From Dolichospermum compactum NIES-806 (GTDB lineage Bacteria > Cyanobacteriota > Cyanobacteriia > Cyanobacteriales > Nostocaceae), in NCBI RefSeq assembly GCF_002368115.1, contig NZ_AP018316.1:4976008-5040007 (forward strand): a stretch of 64,000 bases of DNA. The letters run 5' to 3'. Position numbers and translations under genes: made by a program. Of the stretch, positions 25,717-34,179 are shown piece by piece. Within the stretch, counting starts at the first letter, position 1, and the number at the start of each line of letters is the position of its first letter. Under the pieces are notes generated by a model. That model ran no database searches, was not told the origin of the DNA, and saw nothing but the letters and a program-made list of their open reading frames with translations.

Positions 25717-27058
25717 ATTCTGCGGACAGAGTAAATTTAGGCAATGCCCAAAGTTTAATTCTCGCTACGGTCGTCAAACACCGTCTACCCAGTAAGCCTA
25801 AGTCTAAGCTTAGATTGCTGGCTACTTTTCGCAGAATGTTAGCTGCGCCGTTCAAATCTGCATTTATCATTGAACCATTACCTGACTGATACAAGCCACG
25901 TTTAACACGCTTTCCAGATGCTTTCCACCCGTCTGGTTTTTCACCAAACTTGGGTAGGGAGTCTCCATTTAGAAAACTAGCTTTTGATGTGTACGCTTCC
26001 TCAGTTTCTTGAAATCTAATACCGTGCAAATCGCAAAGTTGGATTAGCCGGGTTTTGAGTTTACCTAATGGCATTTGGACAAACTTTTGATTGTTAATCC
26101 TTCCCATATTGGCGTTAGATTTAAACCCTTCATTCCAACCAATTACTAACGTACCAATGCCATATTTTAAGCAATGGTCAACAATTAGTTTTGCAGCTTT
26201 GTTAATACCGTCACGCATTTGATGGTTACGTTTACGGGTTACACGGTCTAACCAGTTATCCCAATAAGCTTCTGACTTTCCGTCCTTGCGAGTAGATACT
26301 TTCTTATTCCACAACTGGTTCATAGCTTTCATTGCACGGGCATCAATCAATAGGGAATTGCCAAATGTATCAACGCAAGCCGCTAAATTATCAGCCGTTC
26401 CCAAGTCAATAGATAATGCCTGATTAATATCTAAAACGTGGTTTTGTTTCTCGACTTCATAAGACATCTCTAGATAAAAAACACCGTTCTTAGGTAGAAT
26501 AGTAAACTCTTTAACCTTGGCAATATCTATATTTGACGGCATTGGTAGGAAAAATTCAGAAATTCCAAACCATCTTTTAACTGTTAGTCCCAACGAGAAT
26601 CTAAGTTGCCCATTAACTAGACTAGGCTTTTGTCCACCGCTATTAGGATAGGCAACTTTGAAAAGTTTAGAACTTGTTAAATAGCCGGGGGCTTTAGGTT
26701 TGAAGTGTAGTTGTTCTTTAAGGAACAAAGAACGTAATTTTTTAAAAGATTTGAATGACTCGGTTACAGATAAGAGCGTTTGTTGCGCTGGGATAGATGG
26801 CATTGATTGAGCAACCATAGTTTTAGAAACTGAAGGCTCATAAATCAAATCAAACTTGCCCGTTAACAACTTTCCAGTTTTAAAAAATGTTTGTCGAGCA
26901 AAATAAACACCGCTGTTATATAGTTTGCCAGATTGCTCACAAAGATACTCTAACACTGCCTTTGTTTCATTATTGGGAGACAACAAAACCTGCTGTACTC
27001 CCATCGCTTTTTTATTTTTTCCCACCAATTTTTGATGTAATGAAAATTGACTTTTCAA
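25703..27058 (-). CDS. tnpB: TnpB (IS200/IS605-type OrfB), RNA-guided nuclease homologue
   Basis: The 451-residue protein has the RuvC-like residues in ALSIDLGTADN (Asp), VIGWNEGFK (Glu) and INADLNGAANIL (Asp). The usual zinc finger (two CxxC pairs) before the last Asp is missing; in its place is AYTSKASFLNGDSLPKFG and GKRVKRGLYQSG without cysteines, as in one cyanobacterial TnpB subgroup. TnpB proteins cut DNA guided by an RNA from the element's right end. No tnpA is present, so mobility would need a partner elsewhere. The start may be TTG at 27058 or ATG at 27004. Confidence 0.88.
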   Translation of the reverse strand: MKSQFSLHQKLVGKNKKAMGVQQVLLSPNNETKAVLEYLCEQSGKLYNSGVYFARQTFFKTGKLLTGKFDLIYEPSVSKTMVAQSMPSIPAQQTLLSVTESFKSFKKLRSLFLKEQLHFKPKAPGYLTSSKLFKVAYPNSGGQKPSLVNGQLRFSLGLTVKRWFGISEFFLPMPSNIDIAKVKEFTILPKNGVFYLEMSYEVEKQNHVLDINQALSIDLGTADNLAACVDTFGNSLLIDARAMKAMNQLWNKKVSTRKDGKSEAYWDNWLDRVTRKRNHQMRDGINKAAKLIVDHCLKYGIGTLVIGWNEGFKSNANMGRINNQKFVQMPLGKLKTRLIQLCDLHGIRFQETEEAYTSKASFLNGDSLPKFGEKPDGWKASGKRVKRGLYQSGNGSMINADLNGAANILRKVASNLSLDLGLLGRRCLTTVARIKLWALPKFTLSAESQRL

Positions 27059-27237
27059 TGATAATTGATTAAGCTAAGGTCGTCAACATCACGGTTAGTA
27101 TAGAAAATACCAAAGCAGTTAAAACCTTGGTCAGTGAGCTTGTCGAACTGCTCGTGTCGCTTATATCTCAGGTCTAAAGACATGGTTCCTGAGCTTGTCG
27201 AAGGACTGAGTTTTACGCTTACCGGATGTCTCTATAA

Positions 27238-28443
27238 TCAGCCACTTCTGAGGGCGACAATGGGATCTAACATAGCAGCTTGTCGGGCGGGAAAGACACC
27301 GAAAACTAAGCCTATGCTACCAGATATTGTCACAGCCACAGCGATCGCATATAGAGGAAATTGAGGAGTTAAAGGCGTGAAAAATGCCAAGGGGATAGTT
27401 CCCCCAACTCCTAAAATTATCCCCAGCAAACAGCCAGAAAGAGAGAGAATAATTGCCTCAATTAAAAACTGCGCTAAAATATCATTCTGAGTTGCCCCAA
27501 CTGCCTTGCGTAAACCAATTTCTTGAGTGCGTTCAGTCACAGAAACTAACATAATATTCATGATACCAATTCCACCTACTAACAGAGAAATGGCAGCAAT
27601 TAAAGCTAATAATAAAGATAAAATACTAGTCACCTGAACTACCAATTCTTGAAACTTTTTATTAGCGAAAACAGCCACATCTTTTTTACCATGTAGTCGA
27701 GCCAGAATATTAGTAATTTGAAAACCTGCCGCGCGAACACTATCTCTATTTTTGGCAGTCACTAAAATATAACTGAGAGGAATATCAGATATTGATCTGC
27801 GTCCAACTAATCTATTAGCAAATATTGTCAGTGGGACAATTGCAGTTTGGTCCAAATTCTCCCCAGCAAATGCACCCTTTGATTGCAACAAACCAATCAC
27901 TTGAAACGAGATATTATTAATCATCACTTCTTGTCCAACAGGATTTTCATAACCGAACAACTTGCGGCTAGTTTCTGCACCCAAAACAGTGACTTGAGCC
28001 TGTTGTTGCTGTTGTTTTTGATTAAACATTCTGCCAGTGACAAGCACAAGATTCTGCACAGCAAGCAAATCAGACGTAGTTCCTTTAACAGTTGTTGATG
28101 TTAATTTATTATTAAAGCTAATTGGCATTTTTTGCTCATCTACAGGCGCAACTTGACTAACACTAGGAACTTGAGCTTTAATTGCTTCTGCGTCTGATAA
28201 CACCAATTGGGCATCAGGAAATTTCATGCCTTCATCATCTTCAAAATTACTATATACCGTGAGTTGATTTGCGCCAAAAGCCTCAAGTTTGCCCAATACA
28301 AGATTTTGTGCGCCCTGTCCAATCCCAATCATACTAATAACAGAAGCATTGCCAATAATTATTCCCAGCATAGTTAGTCCGCTACGGAGTTTATTAGCAG
28401 AGAGAGTGGCAAAAGCCATATTCACACTTTCTAACAAATTCAT
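27238..28443 (-). CDS. MacB/DevC-like ABC transporter permease
   Basis: The 401-residue protein has the MacB architecture without an ATPase domain: an N-terminal helix (KLRSGLTMLGIIIGNASVI), a large periplasmic domain, then three helices with RTQEIGLRKAVGAT and a final FPARQAAMLDPIVALRSG. It probably works with the adaptor encoded 171 bases upstream (28615-29937) and a TolC-type channel, such as the one at 55359-57362. No ATPase gene is adjacent, which is unusual for this type of set. Confidence 0.85.
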   Translation of the reverse strand: MNLLESVNMAFATLSANKLRSGLTMLGIIIGNASVISMIGIGQGAQNLVLGKLEAFGANQLTVYSNFEDDEGMKFPDAQLVLSDAEAIKAQVPSVSQVAPVDEQKMPISFNNKLTSTTVKGTTSDLLAVQNLVLVTGRMFNQKQQQQQAQVTVLGAETSRKLFGYENPVGQEVMINNISFQVIGLLQSKGAFAGENLDQTAIVPLTIFANRLVGRRSISDIPLSYILVTAKNRDSVRAAGFQITNILARLHGKKDVAVFANKKFQELVVQVTSILSLLLALIAAISLLVGGIGIMNIMLVSVTERTQEIGLRKAVGATQNDILAQFLIEAIILSLSGCLLGIILGVGGTIPLAFFTPLTPQFPLYAIAVAVTISGSIGLVFGVFPARQAAMLDPIVALRSG

Positions 28444-28614
28444 AATTTAAAACAATAAAAAGATAAATTTCTTCTGCTGACTCCTTACACCAAGAAACCT
28501 GCAAATAAAAAACACCCAACCACCTAAAGCAAAAAATTTCTTAAACTCTCATTCCTCCGTGTTCTCTGTGTCTCTGTGGTTCGTTTATTTAAGTATTTTT
28601 TTAATTAGAAATCC

Positions 28615-29937
28615 CTAAGATCCCATAGGACGATCAACACCATCAATTAATTGATTAGCTGGTGGTTGGATAAAAACCCGTTCACCTTCCGAAAGTCCGC
28701 CCAAAATTTGCGTTTTATCACCAGAAGTAATTCCTACTTGTATCGGATGAAATTTTGCTTGATTATCTTTGTCTGGTAACAATACACCCACTTGCCCCTG
28801 CTTACCAGAAACCACAGCAGCCGAAGGAATTACCAAAGCATTGCGAATATCATTCACCAGAAAAGTTAACTTTACATTTAGCCCTACCTTGAGTTGATCT
28901 TGGCCTGTTGCCAAAGCAATCTTGACTCGCATAAAAGTGACATTTTCTTCCTTAACTCCCCTGGGAGCAATCAAACGGACTTGCCCTTGAAAAACTTTTT
29001 CAGGAAAAGCATCAAGGCGAATTTCTACAGGCTGATTTTTCTGAATCTGCGCCATATTTACTTCGGGAACCTTAGCTTCTATTTCCAAACCACTGGATAA
29101 TTCAGCAATAGAGGCGCTAGTTCCCCCTTCATTAGTGGAAACAGAAGTATTTGGGGTTACGAAATCGCCAGCTTGGGCAAAACGTCGGGTAATTAAGCCA
29201 GCAAAAGGAGCGCGAATGAAAGTATTTTCTAACTGATTTTCGTAAAATTGCAATTGGGCAGTTGCTTGAGCTACTTCAGCAGCAGCTTTGGTAATTTCCT
29301 CAGCTTGATAGCCGGAAAGTAGTTTCTTTAGTTGTTGTTGAGCAGATATCAGACTAAATTTAGCTTGTTGTAAGTTATCCTTGGCGCTTTTTTCCTCATT
29401 TAAAGCAGCATCTAGTTCATCACGGGAGATTGCCCCTTGTGATACAGGATATTGCCTACGCTGGACTCGTTGAGAAGCTAATGCCAAGCGAGATTGAGCT
29501 TCCCGCACTTGGGCTGTATACTTATGCACATCAGCTTGAGCGATCGCAATTTCTTCTGGTCTATAACCCTTACGCTTTTCTTGCAACTCAGCTTTTGCTT
29601 TCCATAACAGCGCTCGATACTGATTTACCTGAGCTTGAAAGGCTTGACGCTCCATTTCTGCGACTAATTGTCCTTTTTGGACATAACTACCTTCATCTAC
29701 ATAGAGTTTGGCAATTCGACCGGTTTCTCTTGGTCCAATATTAATTTTGCGAACTGGTTGCACGACTCCATTGGTTTTGATTTTAATTTTTAAGTCGCTG
29801 GTAGTGACAGGGACTGTCAAATCTGTAATATCTTTTTTGCTGGGTTGATACCAATGGCTGAAATAAGCAATAGCAATTCCAGATAAACCAAATGCAGTCA
29901 GCCCAATTAACAAAGGAGTCGGATTTTTGATGTTCAT
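28615..29937 (-). CDS. HlyD/MacA-type membrane fusion (adaptor) protein
   Basis: The 440-residue protein has an N-terminal membrane anchor (LIGLTAFGLSGIAIAYF), a lipoyl-like half (GRIAKLYVDEGSYVQKGQLV), a long alternating coiled-coil hairpin from about 100 to 220, the returning lipoyl half (FIRAPFAGLITRRFAQAGD) and a beta-barrel end. It links an inner-membrane exporter to an outer-membrane channel. It precedes the MacB-like permease gene on the same strand. Confidence 0.88.
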   Translation of the reverse strand: MNIKNPTPLLIGLTAFGLSGIAIAYFSHWYQPSKKDITDLTVPVTTSDLKIKIKTNGVVQPVRKINIGPRETGRIAKLYVDEGSYVQKGQLVAEMERQAFQAQVNQYRALLWKAKAELQEKRKGYRPEEIAIAQADVHKYTAQVREAQSRLALASQRVQRRQYPVSQGAISRDELDAALNEEKSAKDNLQQAKFSLISAQQQLKKLLSGYQAEEITKAAAEVAQATAQLQFYENQLENTFIRAPFAGLITRRFAQAGDFVTPNTSVSTNEGGTSASIAELSSGLEIEAKVPEVNMAQIQKNQPVEIRLDAFPEKVFQGQVRLIAPRGVKEENVTFMRVKIALATGQDQLKVGLNVKLTFLVNDIRNALVIPSAAVVSGKQGQVGVLLPDKDNQAKFHPIQVGITSGDKTQILGGLSEGERVFIQPPANQLIDGVDRPMGS

Positions 29938-30079
29938 GGCTGCTGCATAGAATAATATTTCCAGAATAATTGAACGCAGATAAATACGGATGAATTTTTT
30001 CTATTTCTCAAACTCCTACTCTCTGCGCCTCTGCGAGAGAAAAAATCATAATTCTGTGCAGCCTCAGATGTAATTAATA

Positions 30080-31891
30080 TTACACACCATACTGTTCTAC
30101 CTGCATATTCCATAGAGCGGTATATTCGCCTCCCAGTTGTAAAAGTTCTTGGTGAGTACCATCTTCAATTAAATGACCATCTTTGAGGACTAATATCCGG
30201 TCAGCCATTCGCACTGAGGCTAATCTGTGGGTAATCAGGATGGTAGTTTTCCCTTCAGCTAGTTCCACAAAACGCAGGTAGAAATCACACTCGCTGCGGG
30301 GGTCTAGTGCGGCGGTAGGCTCATCTAAAAGGAGTAGTTGGGCTTCTTGGCGAACAAAGGCACGAGCTAGAGCTAATTTTTGCCACTGTCCTCCAGAAAG
30401 TTCTGTACCGCCAAACTGTTTACCCAATTGTGTATCTTCTCCACTGGGAAAATCATCCACTAGGTTGACGATATCGGCTTTTTCTACCGCATATCTGAGA
30501 ATTTCTCGATTTTCTAGGGCGGCGAGGTTTCCTAATGCGATATTTTCTCCCAGGGTGAGCGAGTAATGTCCAAAGTCTTGGAAAACTCCCGCAATTTGCT
30601 GTCGCCACTGGTCTAAATTCAAATCTCTGAGGTCTATACCATCAACGATAATCCGTCCTGTGGTCGGGTCGTAAAGCCTTGTTAATAGCTTAACTAAAGT
30701 GGTTTTACCTGCGCCATTTTCTCCAACTATGGCTACTGTTTGGCCGGGGTAAAGGGTAAAAGAAATATCCTTGAGTGCTAATCTACCATCTGGGTAGTGA
30801 AAATCAACTTGCTCAAAAGTAATACCTGCACGAATCGGAGTGGGGATTTTTTCTCCAGGTATGTTCAATGTCATCGGGGTAGGACTGTCGAGAAAGTTGA
30901 AAAACTGCTGCATATAGATAATATTCTCAAATAAATCCAACCAATGACTGACAAATCTTTCGAGATTATTCTGGAAGTAAGTTAATGATTGTACGAATAA
31001 AAGGACACTTCCTGGGCTTAACAGTCCTCTAAAAGCTTGTTTAACTACCCAATAGAAAGAAAAACCATTTCCTAATGTACTCAGAATAGCTAAACTAGAT
31101 GACCAAAATGCCTGTTTACCCCGCAAATGACGCATAGATTGATGTAAAGATTGAAAAGCTTGTCCGTAAAGCTGCATAAAAAATGTACCTAGCTGAAATA
31201 ACCTGATTTCTTTGGCATAGGTATCAGTGAGCATTACTGTGGTGTAATACTCCATTTTTCGGGCTTGAGGACTGTTCTCAAATAAAGTGATCCAAATAGC
31301 TCTACCATATTGGGAAGAAACTACTATTTGGGGTATAGTGGCGATCGCAATCACAATGGGTATCCAAAAAGCCAGGGGAATTAATAGCCCAACTACCACA
31401 ATTAAAGTAATCAATGAGCGAATTAATTCCACCAAATTTTCAACTAAGTTTAAGGGTTTATAGCTAACCTGTTGTTGGAGAAGCTGTAACTCATCATAAA
31501 ATTCAGCATCTTCAAATCTACTCAAGTCCGAAAAACTATCGGCTTTTCGCATTAATAATAAACTAATGTGAGCCGCTAATTTATCATTGAGATTCCCCTG
31601 AAGTGCAAATATCCAAGGATAAAGCAGGGTTTCTAATAGCAAAGATCCCACCCATGCTGCTACCAAATACCATAGAATGGAATCATCTAAGACTTTACCA
31701 GTTGTTAAAGCTGTAGCCACAGTATCTACTACTAGTTTAGTAATCCAAACACTAACCCCAGGAAGAAACCCTTGTAATAGGGTTACAGCAATTAAAAACA
31801 CCATTTCTTGAGGTGCTGCTGTCCATAACAAGGGTAAGGAACGCCATAAAACTCTACTATAATCTTCTGCCCAAACTCTTAAATCACTCAT
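30080..31891 (-). CDS. ABC exporter (fused membrane and ATPase domains)
   Basis: The 603-residue protein has about five or six helices in residues 20-310 and a C-terminal ATPase with Walker A GENGAGKTTLVKLL, signature LSGGQWQKLALARAF, Walker B LLLLDEPTAAL and the switch ITHRLASV. There is no C39 peptidase domain. It is transcribed divergently from the RiPP precursor gene, about 600 bases away, and is the natural candidate to export the modified peptide, although lipid or drug export cannot be excluded. Confidence 0.85.
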   Translation of the reverse strand: MSDLRVWAEDYSRVLWRSLPLLWTAAPQEMVFLIAVTLLQGFLPGVSVWITKLVVDTVATALTTGKVLDDSILWYLVAAWVGSLLLETLLYPWIFALQGNLNDKLAAHISLLLMRKADSFSDLSRFEDAEFYDELQLLQQQVSYKPLNLVENLVELIRSLITLIVVVGLLIPLAFWIPIVIAIATIPQIVVSSQYGRAIWITLFENSPQARKMEYYTTVMLTDTYAKEIRLFQLGTFFMQLYGQAFQSLHQSMRHLRGKQAFWSSSLAILSTLGNGFSFYWVVKQAFRGLLSPGSVLLFVQSLTYFQNNLERFVSHWLDLFENIIYMQQFFNFLDSPTPMTLNIPGEKIPTPIRAGITFEQVDFHYPDGRLALKDISFTLYPGQTVAIVGENGAGKTTLVKLLTRLYDPTTGRIIVDGIDLRDLNLDQWRQQIAGVFQDFGHYSLTLGENIALGNLAALENREILRYAVEKADIVNLVDDFPSGEDTQLGKQFGGTELSGGQWQKLALARAFVRQEAQLLLLDEPTAALDPRSECDFYLRFVELAEGKTTILITHRLASVRMADRILVLKDGHLIEDGTHQELLQLGGEYTALWNMQVEQYGV

Positions 31892-32498
31892 TCATTAACC
31901 CTAATTTTTATAAGCTGTTAGATAATTCCCTGATTTCCAAAAATTTGATATTTTCTCAGTAATAACTAAATTTATTACTTCAATCCTTTGGCATTTTTTT
32001 TGATTCTGCTGTCCATATACTTTAATATCTTACTTTTGAAAATTTTTGTCCTCCACTTCTTAAGGATGAATATTTCAAAAAAAATTAACTGGATGTTGTC
32101 TCACGATCTTACTAAAGGAGTAAATATAAAGAAATAGAACTGCTCTTTTAAATCAGTTATGAGCATTATTTTAATTTGACTTTAACTATCAAATTACCTT
32201 GAATTACAAGAGTTTGATGCACCATTAGCACAAGTTCATAAATTGAGCCTTAATCTATCAAGAGATAAAATAATACTACTCAAGAAAGAAGAAAATCGTC
32301 CAAGAAAAGATATTCTTGTAGAAGTTGGATAAGCAAATAAAGACATAATTGGCAATTCTGACAAGAGCAATTTTTATAAAAGACAAGGTCTTACGGAATA
32401 TAAATTCCATTTGATAGTTGCCCAAACTGATCATAAATTGGTTTTGCTCTTTTGTGGATTAGTGAAATTTAAAAAATAGTTAAAAGGAGTAGGTGACA
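31892..32498. other. AT-rich divergent spacer of the RiPP locus
   Basis: The spacer separates the exporter and precursor genes. A 23-codon frame (MNISKKINW..., from 32067) and a start-less open frame near 32195-32330 are the only coding hints, and both are weak. The promoters of both genes should lie here. AAGGAG precedes the precursor ATG. Confidence 0.4.
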
Positions 32499-32843
32499 AT
32501 GCTGGCAGAAAAAACACTGAGCCAATCAACAATAGAAATGCGTTTGGTAGATCAAGCCGACAAATTAGAAAAACTTCTGTTGTCTGAAGAGGAAATAGCA
32601 ACTTTAGAAAAATTAGCAATGTCAGGAGTATTTGACTCTGAAACCACCCAAAGATGGTTTGCTAATTGCGGTGGCTGTGGATGCCGTGGCTGCGGATGTC
32701 GTGGTTGTGGTGGCTGTGGATGCCGTGGCTGCGGATGTCGTGGCTGTGGTGGCTGTAGACCTTGCGGCGGATGTGGTGGCTGTGGTCATGCAACAGTATC
32801 AGGTGTGTTGGAAGACACTGATGAGGTCGGATTTGGATACTAA
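32499..32843 (+). CDS. Cys/Gly/Arg-rich RiPP precursor (LAP/TOMM, heterocycloanthracin-like core)
   Basis: The 114-residue precursor has an acidic, helical leader of about 56 residues (with KLEKLLLSEEEIATLEKLAM), then a core starting after RWFAN with 15 cysteines in CGG, CGC and CRG steps, and a tail GHATVSGVLEDTDEVGFGY. Cores of repeated Cys-Xaa-Xaa next to a YcaO cyclodehydratase and SagB-type oxidase are the hallmark of thiazol(in)e-forming peptides such as heterocycloanthracin, where enzymes turn cysteines into thiazoles. Thirty-nine bases encoding CGCRGCGCRGCGG are duplicated in tandem. ATG at 32499 follows AAGGAG at good spacing; a GTG at 32493 is the alternative. The cleavage site and product activity are unknown. 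Confidence 0.88.
   Translation: MLAEKTLSQSTIEMRLVDQADKLEKLLLSEEEIATLEKLAMSGVFDSETTQRWFANCGGCGCRGCGCRGCGGCGCRGCGCRGCGGCRPCGGCGGCGHATVSGVLEDTDEVGFGY
32673..32750 (+). repeat. 39-base tandem duplication in the precursor core
   Basis: Two adjacent 39-base units (32673-32711 and 32712-32750) differ at one base and encode the same 13-residue block GCGCRGCGCRGCG. Expansion or contraction of this unit would change the number of modifiable cysteines by five or so. Confidence 0.85.
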
Positions 32844-32934
32844 CTAAACTCAGCGATATAACGATAGTTTAGTAATTCTAGAAACCAAGTTTCTTGAGTT
32901 GAAAATCATTGAACTTGGCTAGAAAAGTCAACAG

Positions 32935-32990
32935 AAACCCTGCTTTTATCCAATATTTTTTGAGTACAAAAAACAGGGTTTTTCATTTTT
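32935..32990 (+). terminator. Hairpin with T-tract between precursor and modification genes
   Basis: AAACCCTG (32935-32942) pairs with CAGGGTTT (32974-32981), with further pairing possible between the T and A runs inside, and is followed by TTTCATTTTT. A second stem, CCAAGTT/AACTTGG, is just upstream at 32885-32918. A partial terminator here would give more precursor than enzyme, a common RiPP arrangement. Strength is not known. Confidence 0.55.
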
Positions 32991-33034
32991 CTGGTTGCTA
33001 TTGATAGCAAGATTCAATCTTTGCAATAAAGTCT

Positions 33035-34168
33035 ATGAAATTAAATGATAGTCAGCGACTCCGGCTACTAGAACACGTTGTTATCAACGTGATGCCGGCA
33101 GATTGCAGTGGCGAAGAAAGTATGATATTTAATACAACACGGCGAACCCTGAGAGTACAGGGTCAAGCTCTGCATAATGTAGAAAACATTGTTTTACCTT
33201 TACTAGATGGCGATCGCACAATAGGAGAAATCCGCGATGCTATTGGCGAACAATTGACAGATTCTTCTCTAAATCAATGTTTAGAATTTTTGATGGACAA
33301 TCGCCTAGTTGAAGAGTCTTGGGAAGATAGAGATGATTTAGATAGTCGTGCTTATTTACTGCCGCAAATTAGTCTTTATCATGAATTAGGCTTTGACCAA
33401 AAAGATGCTCAGAAACTCTTAGCTAATGCCAGGATTACTGTTTTTGGACTGGGAGGTTCGGGACTGATAGCAGCAATTAATCTAGCTACTGCTGGTATCG
33501 GTTTTGTGCGTTTGTGCGATGATGCCTGTATCCTGCCCTCGGATTCCCTGATGATGTCAGGTTCGGGATTGAATAAGATCGGTGCTTTTCGGGGTGTGGA
33601 AGCGGCTCGACAGATTGAAGCCATTGGTGGAGTTACCCAAACTGAAATTGTTACAGATAATTTAAATGATGATGCAACCATCAATCCTTTGTTGGCGGAC
33701 GTTGATCTGGTGATTGTTGCTACTGATGCCGTATCTGTAAATCTAGCCTATCGCCTAAACAGACTATGCCTAAAGATGCAGCGCCCATTGCTACCGGGTG
33801 GGGCGGCTGGGATTGAGGGAAATGTCGGTCCGCTGGTTTTTTCCCAGGACAAACCCTGTTATCTATGCTATCGAATGCGGTCTATGGCTTGTTCTAAGTT
33901 TCCAGAGGCGGAATTGGCGGTTGAACAGTTGCTCAACCGAGAACGGCGTTCTCAACCACGACTGCGGGAAAATTTACCGATAGGTCAGATGTTGGTGGGA
34001 AGTTATATGGCTCTTGATGCGGTGAAGATGATGCTCGGTCTACCTATGGCTACTGACGGAAAACTACTACATATAGACTTACTTAGCACAAAACTGACTC
34101 ACAATGTTGTTCTCAAAAAACCAGGTTGTCCCCATTGTTCAGCCAAGACAGGGAACGGAAAAAGATAG
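33035..34168 (+). CDS. E1-like (ThiF-family) TOMM leader-binding cyclodehydratase partner
   Basis: The 377-residue protein has an N-terminal winged-helix/RRE-like region (LPLLDGDRTIGEIRDAIGE, then LNQCLEFLMDNRLVEE), then a ThiF-type nucleotide fold with FGLGGSGLIAAINLATAG, and zinc-binding cysteine pairs CYLC and CPHC. In azoline RiPP pathways this partner holds the precursor leader and stimulates the YcaO enzyme. It lies 191 bases after the precursor and 11 before the YcaO start. Confidence 0.87.
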   Translation: MKLNDSQRLRLLEHVVINVMPADCSGEESMIFNTTRRTLRVQGQALHNVENIVLPLLDGDRTIGEIRDAIGEQLTDSSLNQCLEFLMDNRLVEESWEDRDDLDSRAYLLPQISLYHELGFDQKDAQKLLANARITVFGLGGSGLIAAINLATAGIGFVRLCDDACILPSDSLMMSGSGLNKIGAFRGVEAARQIEAIGGVTQTEIVTDNLNDDATINPLLADVDLVIVATDAVSVNLAYRLNRLCLKMQRPLLPGGAAGIEGNVGPLVFSQDKPCYLCYRMRSMACSKFPEAELAVEQLLNRERRSQPRLRENLPIGQMLVGSYMALDAVKMMLGLPMATDGKLLHIDLLSTKLTHNVVLKKPGCPHCSAKTGNGKR

Positions 34169-34179
34169 GAGAGAACACA

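Noticed and set aside
32195..32330. Second RiPP-associated small gene
   Set aside because: Open for about 46 codons but without a start codon or ribosome-binding site and with no cysteines.
32632..32847. Alternative frame across the RiPP core (Val/Ala/Asp-rich)
   Set aside because: It is the shadow of the Cys/Gly codons in the next frame; the precursor frame has the better start and context.
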